This document shows, piece by piece, positions 18,922 to 27,249 of a stretch of DNA of 58,401 bases. This stretch comes from an uncultured Jannaschia sp. (lineage in GTDB: Bacteria > Pseudomonadota > Alphaproteobacteria > Rhodobacterales > Rhodobacteraceae): NCBI GenBank assembly GCA_947494145.1, contig CANLTZ010000022.1, positions 1 through 58,401 of the forward strand, given 5' to 3'. Made by a program: the position numbers and the translations under genes. A model generated the notes under the pieces. The model saw only the letters and a program-made list of their open reading frames with translations, was not told the DNA's origin and did no database searches. Within the stretch, counting starts at the first letter, position 1. The number at the start of each line of letters is the position of its first letter.

Positions 18922-21330
18922 ATGGATAACACGATCCCGACCGACACGGCAGCACGCAGTGGCACCGAATGGGAAGGAAAGCCCGTCGATCACGGGGGCG
19001 AAACCTTCGTTGAGACCCCGCCTCCGCTGGCGAAGGCAAATGACACGGCCTATCGGAACGCCGACTCCGACGCTACGGGTTTGCAGGGCACCAATACCCT
19101 GGCGGGTGGCGAAACCACGGTGGCTAATACCGGCACCAGCCAGGCGAACATCTTCAGCGCGCCCGTGCAGACGATCCGTAACTTCTTTGGCGGCGGCAAG
19201 AAGGAACTGGAATCCGAGGCTGAGATCGTGCCCATCAACCAGTTGCGCACTGACGATGCGCAGACCTCACTGCTCTATGGCGCCGACGAAACCCCGCCGA
19301 ACCCGCTGGACCTGGATGGCGGCTTCTTCGCGCTGGCTGGCGTCGAGGATCAGGGCGGCACGGTCCGGCAGTTCTTCACCAATCCCACCCTGCGGCGGGG
19401 CGACATCGTGGATCGCTGGCCCATCGGCGAGCAGATCAAGGAAGGCGACATTCTCTACCGGATCGAGAACGCCGAAGTGGATGGCCGGGTCGTCGATGCC
19501 GAGAACGCGCTGGAATCGGCCCGCGACGAGTTGCCTTCGGCACTGGTCGAGACGCGCGCTTCTGCGTTGGAGCAGAAGGGCGAGATCGAGGGCGACCTGG
19601 CGCAGATCGAGAGCACGATTGCGGGGGGGACGATCGAGGCCGAGACGATTGGCGTCGAAATTGCCAACGCCCAGGCCGATATCGACACGATCAACCGGCA
19701 GATTGGCGAGAAGGAAGGCCAGATCAAAGCGGTTTCGAACCAATTAAAGAACGATGGCAAGCTGAGTGGCGACGTCGATGCCTATGAGTTGCTACAAGAG
19801 GGCGCCATATCGCGCGAGCGCTACAACGACATTTTGCGCGAAACGACCGATTCGGAGGTCGAACTGCGCGACCTGAAATCGGACCTGGCCGAGCTGAATG
19901 GCGATTTGAAGCAGGCGACCAACACGCTGGACGGCTTGGCGAAGCGGAAGACCCGGATCGAGGGGCAGGCGGAGATTTTCGCCGACCAGAAGGAGACGCT
20001 GACAGCGCGCCTGGATACGCTCCAGGGCTTGGAGACCATTTCGGCAGAGGAAATCCTGGATCGTGTCCGCGACGATCAGACCGAGGGGCTGCCGACTTCG
20101 GCCATCGCGGCGGCCAACCGCGTGATCGGGGCTGAACGGGTGCTGCAGAATGCCGAGGCCCAGCAGGAGGAATACATCGTCCGCTCGCCCATCAACGGCG
20201 TGGTCGCGCGCCAGATCCCCGAAGGGCTGGTCTTCAACACGCTCGACGGGTCGGTCAACCTCAACAACTCGACCACAACGTCTTTGGGGGAGGTCGCCGA
20301 GGACCCTCAGCGCGTGCGCCCCTCGGAAGGCAATGACGGCGCGACGCCCACTGTCGTGCCCCTGGACGAAGAGGAGGCGACCATCTCGTTTGGTGGCCTG
20401 ACCGAGTCCCAGGCCGAAGAATTCATCACCGGTGACAGTCTGGACGGCGACAATGGCGGCAAGCGCGTCACCTTCCGCACAGGCGACGGCCAAGTCGGGC
20501 AGGCTATCGTCAAGGACGTGCTGCCGGTGGCGCAGGGCGGAAACTACAGCGTTCGCCTGGAAGACGCGGAGTTCCTGGACGGGACCCCCCTGACGGCGGC
20601 CGAACGCGAACCGATCCAGGTCTTCGCCGATGCCTGGCCGGAGCTGAACCGCCCCACCGGGTCCAGCAAAACCGTCACCCTGGGCGAGCCGACCCGCGAG
20701 AGCGTGGAGCCAAATGAGCTTCCGCAATCGGAGCAGGATTTCAACATCAAGATCCCCGTCTATGCCGATGCCGAGGGCAACAGAGACCCCGAGGTGATCG
20801 CCTTCGTCGAGGTCAACGGTCGGACCCGGACCGATGGCCGCCAGGTCGAGGTGCTGGGGGACGTGACCGGCACGCTGCTGGCCGCCGATGGGAGCGAGCT
20901 GAGCGCGAATGTGCCGGTCAATATCTCGCCCGTGGCCGAAACGTCGCTGGGTTCCAATAGCGCGGGCGTGCCGCGCGGCGAAAGCGGTCAGCGCTTCCAG
21001 GTGTCGGTTCCGTTCATCAACAAGAACGGCTCGATCGGAACAAGCACGACCACCGAGACGAACTTCAACATCAACGGTGGCTCCTCGGTCCAGGGCGGCA
21101 TCCCGGGCGTCGGATCGGGGACAATCAACAGAGGCGGCGGGTTCGGCGGTAGTCGTTCCGACTCGCGCATGGTAACCCGCCAGCCCGACGCGCAGCAGCT
21201 GCAACTGGACGTCGATATCGTGCCCAGCGGCGTGCTGCCGCGCGACGGCGATTCCGAGGCTGGCACGGTCCGTGTCTACGCGCCCTCGGCGATCAAGGGG
21301 AATGTCGAGGGCGGCGATCTCGACGATTGA
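18922..21330 (+). CDS. HlyD/membrane-fusion-like coiled-coil protein inside the T3SS locus
   Basis: An 802-residue acidic protein with the plan of a periplasmic adaptor. A first half-lipoyl motif lies at about 157-185 (RRGDIVDRWPIGEQIKEGD, ILYRIENAEV). A long antiparallel coiled coil spans about 185-410 (repeated DLAQIES, IANAQADIDTINRQIGEKEG, RLDTLQGLE), and a second half-lipoyl motif lies at about 415-437 (EEYIVRSPINGVVARQIPEG). Beta-rich regions follow to about 740, with a Gly/Ser-rich stretch near 715-755. Unlike HlyD it has no N-terminal membrane anchor or signal peptide. AAGGAGA is 6 bp before the ATG at 18922. It is flanked by terminators on both sides and has its own operator box, so it is a separate T3SS-regulon unit. 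I know of no T3SS part of this type. Confidence 0.7.
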   Translation: MDNTIPTDTAARSGTEWEGKPVDHGGETFVETPPPLAKANDTAYRNADSDATGLQGTNTLAGGETTVANTGTSQANIFSAPVQTIRNFFGGGKKELESEAEIVPINQLRTDDAQTSLLYGADETPPNPLDLDGGFFALAGVEDQGGTVRQFFTNPTLRRGDIVDRWPIGEQIKEGDILYRIENAEVDGRVVDAENALESARDELPSALVETRASALEQKGEIEGDLAQIESTIAGGTIEAETIGVEIANAQADIDTINRQIGEKEGQIKAVSNQLKNDGKLSGDVDAYELLQEGAISRERYNDILRETTDSEVELRDLKSDLAELNGDLKQATNTLDGLAKRKTRIEGQAEIFADQKETLTARLDTLQGLETISAEEILDRVRDDQTEGLPTSAIAAANRVIGAERVLQNAEAQQEEYIVRSPINGVVARQIPEGLVFNTLDGSVNLNNSTTTSLGEVAEDPQRVRPSEGNDGATPTVVPLDEEEATISFGGLTESQAEEFITGDSLDGDNGGKRVTFRTGDGQVGQAIVKDVLPVAQGGNYSVRLEDAEFLDGTPLTAAEREPIQVFADAWPELNRPTGSSKTVTLGEPTRESVEPNELPQSEQDFNIKIPVYADAEGNRDPEVIAFVEVNGRTRTDGRQVEVLGDVTGTLLAADGSELSANVPVNISPVAETSLGSNSAGVPRGESGQRFQVSVPFINKNGSIGTSTTTETNFNINGGSSVQGGIPGVGSGTINRGGGFGGSRSDSRMVTRQPDAQQLQLDVDIVPSGVLPRDGDSEAGTVRVYAPSAIKGNVEGGDLDD

Positions 21331-21351
21331 TCGCCCCCGCGACCGGAAAGG

Positions 21352-21377
21352 AACGGGCCCGCTTCGGCGGGCCCGTT
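21352..21377 (+). terminator. Strong terminator after the HlyD-like gene
   Basis: An 11-bp perfect stem, AACGGGCCCGC (21352-21362) and its complement (21367-21377), with a TTCG tetraloop, then TTTCG. It ends the 18922 unit before operator box B. Confidence 0.85.
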
Positions 21378-21426
21378 TCGTCTGACGCGCCAAGCGGTCT
21401 GGCCAAAAATAGCCATCGTCCCGGGC

Positions 21427-21447
21427 CGTAAGGTCTGCGTAAGCGGC
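21427..21447 (+). promoter_or_regulatory. T3SS operator box B
   Basis: Two perfect GTAAG half-sites (21428-21432 and 21439-21443) 11 bp apart, followed by CGGC as in box A. It lies between a terminator and the SctK-SctQ-SctV operon, about 180 bp before the chosen SctK start. Confidence 0.65.
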
Positions 21448-21621
21448 GCTGCCTAGCGTTGCCTCACGACCCACCAGACCCGATCCGAAAACGAGAGCCA
21501 ACAGGACCTGCCAAGCGCAGCCCGTATGCCCCACGCCGCGATGGAGAGGCCGGGGCAGGGAGGTGGCCCGAGACGGACGGAAACCCCGGTTGGGATCGAT
21601 GAGACGAGGAGCCGGACCCCC

Positions 21622-22215
21622 ATGACCCAGGCCAGACAGACCGCCGAGATGACGCTGACCGACATTGTCCGACTGGCCCATCCGGACGCTCTGTCGCGGA
21701 TTTTGGGCCTGCCGGTGCGGCCCGACATGCTGAGCGGGGCGGCGGGCAGCCAACGGCTTCTGCGCCGCTGGGTGCGGCAGGTGCAGGACGCGACCGGCCT
21801 GCCTTCGGTTCTGACGCATGACGATGGCCCCGCCACGCGGGCCGTGCTGCGCAAGCCGCTGGAGGAATTGGACGCGCTGGCCCGGGTGGTCGATGCCTGT
21901 CTGGCCCGGGACGCGTTGCGCTGTGGCATCGACGCCGCCGACGTCTCGGCGCTTAAGCTTCGCTTCGGACCCACGGGCTACACCGTCGGGCTGAGTTGGG
22001 ACGGCGCGATGCCGATCCTCCCCGCGGGAGCAGATGGCTGGGACGCATTCGACGCCTGGATCTCGGCGCGCCCGGCGGACCTGAAGGGATATATTGCGTT
22101 GCGCTGCCCCCATCCGCCCGGCCCCAGGGTCGAGTGGGCGGGGCCCGCGCTGGATGGGCTGATGGATTATGCAGCCGCCGCGGTCTTCGCGCCGCCGCTG
22201 GAGGACGCCGCATGA
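21622..22215 (+). CDS. SctK-like T3SS sorting-platform protein
   Basis: A 197-residue protein. The region EELDALARVVDACLARDALRCGIDAADVSALKLRFG (about 83-118) fits the conserved core of the SctK/YscK family, in which a helix with LD-LA is followed by an I-x-x-x-DV-x-L-x-x-x-LG motif. SctK connects the SctL-SctN complex to SctD in the cytosolic sorting platform. The frame is open from 21526, but the early part is low-complexity and GAGGAG lies upstream of the ATG at 21622. The stop overlaps the SctQ start (ATGA). Divergent enough that the call rests partly on its place next to sctQ. Confidence 0.55.
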   Translation: MTQARQTAEMTLTDIVRLAHPDALSRILGLPVRPDMLSGAAGSQRLLRRWVRQVQDATGLPSVLTHDDGPATRAVLRKPLEELDALARVVDACLARDALRCGIDAADVSALKLRFGPTGYTVGLSWDGAMPILPAGADGWDAFDAWISARPADLKGYIALRCPHPPGPRVEWAGPALDGLMDYAAAAVFAPPLEDAA

Positions 22216-23276
22216 CCGTCCACCCGCGCAAGCCGGGTCGGGTTCGCCCGGCGCTCGACCTACGCGAGACCCTGCCGCGCTGTGACGTCGCGCTGCGCGA
22301 TCTGCCCGCCGTCGCCACGGCGCTTGCACGGCTGGGGCGGCTTTCGGCAACCTGCGGCGACCGCCCGCTGACGCTTCAGCCCGCCCCGGCGGGCGAAGAC
22401 CCCGTTGCACCCTGGTGGAAGCTGGCCGCCGGGCGTCACAGCGTGCTTTTCGCGGTATCGGGGGACGTGGTGGGCGATGCGGGGCATGTTCCCGCGTTCT
22501 TCGCGCTGGAGCTGGCCCTTGACCCGATCCTGTCGGCGTTGGAGGACCATTTGGGCTTCGATGTCGATGTGGAGGCAGTGGAGGAGCCGTGGCCCTTGCC
22601 CCATCGCCGGGCCTTCGATTTCACCTGGGGCGAGGCCAAGGGACGGTTGACCCTGGCCTTTGAGACCGCCGCCCTGCCGCTGGTTGGGAGCGTTCTGGGG
22701 GCTTTGCCGTTCGCGGCGCCCGAGCGCCGCGACGCGCAGGTCACGCCGATGGTGCGGCTTGGCCGGTTTGCAGAGAATGCCGATCGCCTGCTGCGCATGC
22801 AGCCCGGAGAGATCCTGCTGCCGACCGCCGACCAGTTGCGCTGCGAAGGTGGTATTCTGGTCGTTGCCGGTCGGGACGTCGCCGCGGTGACGTTGGACGG
22901 GCAGGGCGCGCGGATCGCCCCGCCGGACAATGGCGATGGTGAGGTCCCTGCCGCCGATCAAAGTGGCCCCGGCGGGGTGGATTTCTGCTTGCCCTGCGTC
23001 GCGGGCCCGCGCGGCGTGCTGCGTGCGCTGCCCGCCGGGACACTGCTGGAGACCGAAACGGCGGACCCGACGCGGGTGCTGATCGTGCAGGCGACACGGA
23101 TAATCGGCGACGGGACGTTGATCCGCCTTGGGGCGCGTCTTGCCGTCGAGCTACGCGGCTGGCGGCCCGGATTTGCCCACGCGGTCGGCCATCCGGCGCG
23201 GAGCGGGCAGAAAAAGTCCGAAGACGCGCATCTCGTCAGGATGCTGAAAGATCGCTCCGTCACCCTTTGCCCGTAA
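22212..23276 (+). CDS. sctQ: SctQ (C-ring protein with SpoA domains)
   Basis: A 354-residue protein. Two SpoA/FliN-type domains are in the C-terminal half: about 195-235 (ILLPTADQLRCEGGILVVAG) and about 260-320 (LRALPAGTLLETE...VLIVQATRIIGDGTLIRLGARLAVELRGW). SctQ pods form the cytoplasmic ring that receives substrates and binds SctL and SctK. It is coupled to SctK by a 4-base overlap. A second, short SpoA gene lies in the opposite arm (32633), matching the SctQ-C fragment that other systems make by internal translation. Confidence 0.8.
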   Translation: MTVHPRKPGRVRPALDLRETLPRCDVALRDLPAVATALARLGRLSATCGDRPLTLQPAPAGEDPVAPWWKLAAGRHSVLFAVSGDVVGDAGHVPAFFALELALDPILSALEDHLGFDVDVEAVEEPWPLPHRRAFDFTWGEAKGRLTLAFETAALPLVGSVLGALPFAAPERRDAQVTPMVRLGRFAENADRLLRMQPGEILLPTADQLRCEGGILVVAGRDVAAVTLDGQGARIAPPDNGDGEVPAADQSGPGGVDFCLPCVAGPRGVLRALPAGTLLETETADPTRVLIVQATRIIGDGTLIRLGARLAVELRGWRPGFAHAVGHPARSGQKKSEDAHLVRMLKDRSVTLCP

Positions 23277-23297
23277 CCGACGAAAGAGGAGCCCGAG

Positions 23298-23501
23298 ATG
23301 AGCGAAACAGCCGTCACCGAGACCACCGCGTCCAACCCGGTCGAGACGAGTGAAGGGACCAGCGACGAGGAGAAGGAGGCCGCGCTGGTCGAGGCCTTCG
23401 AGATGGGGCTGCTCAACACAATGCTGGGCAATTCGCAGGTCGACCGCGCCATCCAGAGCGAGGCGCGCTCACAATACCAGCAGCTTCAGTCGGGCAGCTG
23501 A
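23298..23501 (+). CDS. Small acidic helical protein, possible needle-like early substrate
   Basis: A 67-residue protein beginning MSETAVTETT, with a Ser/Thr/Glu-rich, likely flexible N-terminus and a helical C-terminal half (EAALVEAFEMGLLNTMLGNS, then YQQLQ). It resembles the 69-residue protein at 25235 in length, N-terminus (MS-acidic-T-x-V-T-E) and layout, and the two flank the 537-residue protein. A length near 70-80 and secretion without signal peptide would fit an SctF needle or similar subunit, but the SctF signature is not evident. AGAGGAG precedes the ATG. Confidence 0.6.
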   Translation: MSETAVTETTASNPVETSEGTSDEEKEAALVEAFEMGLLNTMLGNSQVDRAIQSEARSQYQQLQSGS

Positions 23502-23552
23502 CGCCCGCCGGGCCGACGCGGCACGCATATTCCAGATGAAAGGACAGGATCA

Positions 23553-25166
23553 ATGACACTCGACGTGAACTCAGCCTCCAGCGGGACGGGCATCGCCACG
23601 TCCGGCGAAGGCGAGAACAGGACGACCTACGAGATCAACAAGGACTTCGCCGAAGAGTTCGACAACACGGTCGAACGCAGCATCGATGTGCTGCGAGACG
23701 CAGGCGCAAGCTACGATGTGGGTAGCGAGGCCTACGACCGCATCGACGGCGTGATCGACGATCTGGGGGATGTCACGATCGACTTCCACGGCAGCAATTC
23801 CGCCGGGCTGGACGCGAACATGAACCGCTATTTCAACGCGGTGGAAAACCAGTTGGGCGCGATCCAGGGCGACGCGCTGAACGGTGGCGCGAACACCGAC
23901 GATGCGCTGGCGCTGGTGTCTTCGGTTGAGGCGCTTCTGAGCCAGATCACCGATGCCGCGCGCGCGGACCCCGAAAGTGATGAGACCGGCGACGGCGGCA
24001 GCGGCGTGTCGACGGACGAGACCTACGACCTGGCAGATGTCTCGGACACGCTGAGCGAAGCCAGGGACGCGGACGCCCCCGCCGACAAAGCCAGCCTGCT
24101 TGGCAGCGCAATCGACGCGCTGATCGAGAAGCTGACGGGCGGAGGCACAGGAGAAGCACCGGACAATGGTGGGTCGGGTGCTTCTCCGACCGATCCCGAT
24201 ACCGGCGGGGACATCGCCGCGCCGCCGCCCCCGCCGGCCCCCCCGCAGATCGAGACCGAGAGTTATTCGGGCGACGCGCTGATGGGGAAGGTCTATGCCG
24301 AGGGCGGCGGCGGGATCACATATGACGACAGCGACGGCGGCCTTGGCATCGATGGTGGCGAGGACGATGAGATCGACGGTGGCGAAAAGCTGATCTTCGA
24401 GGCTGGCGAGACGGTTCAGGGCGGCGAGGTCGTCTTCGAGGACCTTCACGGCGAGTCCGGGTCGCGGGGTACGATCAACGTCATGAAGGATGGCGAAGTC
24501 GTCGATACGATCAAGGTCAACGGCGACCTGGACGGCCAGCAGGCCGTGCGCATCGACCAGGAATTCGACAGCCTGGAATTCTTCGTCGAAGGCGGCAGCG
24601 ATATCCCGGACGGTGATGGCTTCGCCGGTGGGCTGCAGCAAGCGGCCTATCTGGCTGGCTCACCCGAGGCGGATAGCAGCTTTGCCATCAGTTCGATCTC
24701 GGTCGACCGGAAGGTCGAGGGGACGGCGCCAGCGCCCGACAGTGGCACGCCCGGCGAGGTGCCGAACGGGTCGGACCCGGTGGACATGGACGTCGATACG
24801 CTGGTCGCGTTGCTTCAGACGCTGTCCGGCGTGTCCGACAGAATCCTTGGCGAAGATGCTGGGATGACGGCGGAATATATCCCGCCCGGCCTTGAGCTTT
24901 CCGACGATCAGCGCTCCGCGCTTCTCGATCAGCTCAACGACGTGATGGAACCGATTGTCGCCGCGCTGGAGGGCGACACCGTGGGCGAGCCCGAGATCAC
25001 CAGGCAGGAGCTGTCCGACGCCCTGTCCGGGCTGCGCGAACTGGTCGGCGACGTCCAGGCGGAAGCCGGTGACGACGCGCTTGGCGGTAAGGCCGAGACC
25101 CTCGATCTGCTGATCGGCGTAGTCGAGACCGTGATCGCGGCGCTGGACGGCGAGCAGCAGACCTAA
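23553..25166 (+). CDS. Large acidic hypothetical protein, candidate T3SS tip/translocator or effector
   Basis: A 537-residue, very acidic protein without signal peptide. Residues 1-200 are helical (YEINKDFAEEFDNTVERSID, then NRYFNAVENQLGAIQGD). A Gly/Pro-rich linker follows (about 205-232, with PPPPPAPP), then a beta-rich domain about 235-390 (EKLIFEAGETVQGGEVVFED; GTINVMKDGEVVDTIKVNGD), which looks like a jelly-roll or carbohydrate-binding fold. The C-terminal helical region is about 410-530 (DTLVALLQTLSGVSDRILGE). I do not recognise the family. Its place between two small paralogous proteins within the T3SS operon suggests an exported structural or effector role. AAAGGA precedes the ATG. 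Confidence 0.65.
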   Translation: MTLDVNSASSGTGIATSGEGENRTTYEINKDFAEEFDNTVERSIDVLRDAGASYDVGSEAYDRIDGVIDDLGDVTIDFHGSNSAGLDANMNRYFNAVENQLGAIQGDALNGGANTDDALALVSSVEALLSQITDAARADPESDETGDGGSGVSTDETYDLADVSDTLSEARDADAPADKASLLGSAIDALIEKLTGGGTGEAPDNGGSGASPTDPDTGGDIAAPPPPPAPPQIETESYSGDALMGKVYAEGGGGITYDDSDGGLGIDGGEDDEIDGGEKLIFEAGETVQGGEVVFEDLHGESGSRGTINVMKDGEVVDTIKVNGDLDGQQAVRIDQEFDSLEFFVEGGSDIPDGDGFAGGLQQAAYLAGSPEADSSFAISSISVDRKVEGTAPAPDSGTPGEVPNGSDPVDMDVDTLVALLQTLSGVSDRILGEDAGMTAEYIPPGLELSDDQRSALLDQLNDVMEPIVAALEGDTVGEPEITRQELSDALSGLRELVGDVQAEAGDDALGGKAETLDLLIGVVETVIAALDGEQQT

Positions 25167-25234
25167 ACCTGGCCGTTGCGGCCCCAGCGTCGCAGCGATC
25201 CCACAATACAAAACCCAATGTAAGGACCAACACA

Positions 25235-25444
25235 ATGAGCGATACGATCGTTACGGAACCGCTTGCCCCCGAGACCGTCACCGACAACGATACCAGCGGC
25301 GACGACGGCAGCTTCGACGCCGCCCTGGCGGAGTTCAAGGCCCAGAACGAGGAGGCGCAGATGCGGAACCTCGAAATGATGGGCGTCCAGGTCGAAGAGG
25401 GCACGGCCCTGAAAGCGGCTGGCCAGCAGGTCAACCCGAAGTAA
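25235..25444 (+). CDS. Small acidic helical protein, paralogue of the 23298 protein
   Basis: A 69-residue protein beginning MSDTIVTEPL, acidic and disordered in the first 25 residues, then helical (FDAALAEFKAQNEEAQMRNL). It shares start, length and layout with the 67-residue protein at 23298. Possibly a needle or inner-rod-like substrate; not established. AAGGA lies 10 bp upstream of the ATG. A hairpin follows it. Confidence 0.6.
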   Translation: MSDTIVTEPLAPETVTDNDTSGDDGSFDAALAEFKAQNEEAQMRNLEMMGVQVEEGTALKAAGQQVNPK

Positions 25445-25454
25445 AGCCGACCCT

Positions 25455-25485
25455 CGCACGGTCCCGCCACGACCGGGGCCGTGCG
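25455..25485 (+). terminator. Hairpin between the small acidic gene and sctD
   Basis: CGCACGG(T)CCC (25455-25465) pairs with GGG(G)CCGTGCG (25475-25485). No T-run follows at once, so it could attenuate transcription or protect the upstream mRNA rather than end transcription fully. Confidence 0.5.
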
Positions 25486-25555
25486 CCTTCCCTGTTCCAC
25501 CATTCCGTGCCTCTGCCGTATTTCCGGCCCGAGGCCCGTCCTTCGAGGCCTTGCC

Positions 25556-26518
25556 ATGACCCGCCATCCCATCCTGCATATCCGGTCCGGTCTGCATCGT
25601 GGCGCGCGCGCCGCGCTGGAGCACGGCACCGAGGTCACTTTGGGCCATGCCGACGGGTGCGATCTTGTGCTTGCCGACACCACGTTGGCCGCGAAGCACC
25701 TGTCGCTGCGCGCCGAAGGGCGCCATCTGGTCGTCACCGCCCACGATGCGGCGGTCGAGGTGCCGGGCGCGGGCCGGGTCGAGCCTGGCTTCCGCGCGCG
25801 GTTGCGGCGCGACACCGATCTACAGGTCGGTGACGTCGTGCTGCACGCTCAGATGCCGCCGACCCCCGTCTCGGCTGCGGGCGCGGGCGTCGCTTTGGCA
25901 GCGGTCGCCGTCATGGGTGCCGCCGCGATCTTCGCCATCCCGGACATGCGCGCCGCGCCGGTCCCCGTGCAATCATCCGAGTTGTCGCTGCCCCCCGAGG
26001 CCCCCGCAGGTCTGGGACCGTCCGAACCCGGGCCCCCCGAGGCGACGTCCACGACCCCCCCCGTGGATCGAGACATGGTCGCCGCCGAGATCGAGACCCG
26101 GCTGGCCGATATCGGCTTCGATCATCTCGATTTCGATGCGGGGCATGAGACCTTCGCGCTGGCGGGGCGCGTGCCCGCCGACCAGCGCGACGTCTTCCAG
26201 CGGTTCCAGGCGTGGTTCGATGAGACCCATCCCGGCCTGGTCATGCGCACCGCGGGCGTGACCTTCCCGCTTCACGCCGACCCCGAGGTTCAGCCGCCCG
26301 CCATCGAATCCGTCTGGACCATGGGGCAACCCTACATCGTTATCGGTGGGCGCCGGTATTACAGCGGCGACAAGGTGCCCAACGGCTGGCGTCTCGATGG
26401 GATCGAGGATGACCGTGCCGTGTTCAGCGACGGAGGCGCGGTCTATCGTGTCGCGCTTGGCGAAACGCCGGGCGAGACGGTCACGCCCGACCCCGACACG
26501 CAGCTTGCCGCGCGATGA
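25556..26518 (+). CDS. sctD: SctD (T3SS inner-membrane ring protein)
   Basis: A 320-residue protein with the SctD layout: a cytosolic FHA domain (about 1-95: PILHIRSGLHRGARAALEHG; GHADGCDLVLAD), one membrane segment (about 103-123: GVALAAVAVMGAAAIFAIP) and a periplasmic part with BON-like subdomains (about 170-290: VAAEIETRLADIGFDHLDFD; GQPYIVIGGRRYYSGDKV). SctD forms the inner-membrane ring with SctJ and anchors the sorting platform. The start at 25556 leaves the FHA domain complete. The last 4 bases overlap the next gene. Confidence 0.82.
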   Translation: MTRHPILHIRSGLHRGARAALEHGTEVTLGHADGCDLVLADTTLAAKHLSLRAEGRHLVVTAHDAAVEVPGAGRVEPGFRARLRRDTDLQVGDVVLHAQMPPTPVSAAGAGVALAAVAVMGAAAIFAIPDMRAAPVPVQSSELSLPPEAPAGLGPSEPGPPEATSTTPPVDRDMVAAEIETRLADIGFDHLDFDAGHETFALAGRVPADQRDVFQRFQAWFDETHPGLVMRTAGVTFPLHADPEVQPPAIESVWTMGQPYIVIGGRRYYSGDKVPNGWRLDGIEDDRAVFSDGGAVYRVALGETPGETVTPDPDTQLAAR

Positions 26519-26886
26519 GCGCCGCCGCCCCCGAACGCGTGCCCGGCCCCTCGGTCGATCCGCTCGATCGTCCGAGGGACACGCGGCTGAGCCATGTCGC
26601 CGCGCGCGAAGCCGCGGCCTTCGAGGCGTTGCTGCGCGCGCGCCAGGCCGAGCGGGACGCGGGCCTTGCCACGCCCGAGATCGGCCGCGCCGCCGCAGCC
26701 AGCCCGGTGGCCGAAACCCGGCTGTCGCTGGGGATGATGCGCCTGACGCTGAGCGGCCTGATCGCGCGGCTGGAGGCGATGCCCGAGCCGTCGCGCGAGA
26801 CGCGGGCCGGTCTGTGGGCGCTGCGCGCCGAGGCGCGCAAGCTGGCCGTGCTGGACGGCTATATCAACGGCCTGATCCGGGGGTGA
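26515..26886 (+). CDS. YscX/SctX-like T3SS protein
   Basis: A 123-residue protein. Its C-terminal half (about 70-123: RLSLGMMRLTLSGLIARLEA; ARKLAVLDGYINGLIRG) is helical, and the length equals YscX of Yersinia (122). The gene is followed by a TPR protein of YscY size and by SctV, which is the Ysc-family order yscX-yscY-sctV. YscX and YscY bind each other and SctV and are needed for export of early substrates. Sequence similarity alone is too weak to name it; the order is the main evidence. Confidence 0.5.
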   Translation: MSAAAPERVPGPSVDPLDRPRDTRLSHVAAREAAAFEALLRARQAERDAGLATPEIGRAAAASPVAETRLSLGMMRLTLSGLIARLEAMPEPSRETRAGLWALRAEARKLAVLDGYINGLIRG

Positions 26887-26889
26887 TTC

Positions 26890-27249
26890 ATGACCGACGC
26901 CGAGCGCGACGTCATCCTGTTCCTGGCCGAGCTTTACCTGCGTCTGGGCCGGCCCAACCATGCCATGCGGCTGCTCGCCCCCCTGCGCGACCTGGATCCC
27001 GATGGCCTGCCGCTTATCCGCCTGACGCTGCGCGCCCATGTGGCCCTGGGCCAGCATGAGGCGGCGCTGGCCTGCGTGGACCGACTGGTGGAGCATGAAT
27101 TCTCACCCTCTGAACTGGCCTTCGCCCTGGCCATGCAGGCCCGCGCCCTTGCTGGGCTGGGCCGCGTCGCGGCATCGCGCGGGGCCTGGGCCGATTGCGT
27201 CGCGCAATGCCGCCGCGCGGGGCTCGATGTGATGGAATACGCGCAATGA
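26890..27249 (+). CDS. YscY/SctY-like TPR protein of the T3SS
   Basis: A 119-residue protein made of about three TPR helix pairs (ILFLAELYLRLGRPNHAMRL; IRLTLRAHVALGQHEAALAC; ALAMQARALAGLGRVAASRG). T3SS TPR proteins of this size are YscY (partner of YscX and SctV) or YscG (needle chaperone). It lies 3 bp after the YscX-like gene and overlaps SctV by 4 bases, so YscY is the better fit. Confidence 0.65.
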   Translation: MTDAERDVILFLAELYLRLGRPNHAMRLLAPLRDLDPDGLPLIRLTLRAHVALGQHEAALACVDRLVEHEFSPSELAFALAMQARALAGLGRVAASRGAWADCVAQCRRAGLDVMEYAQ

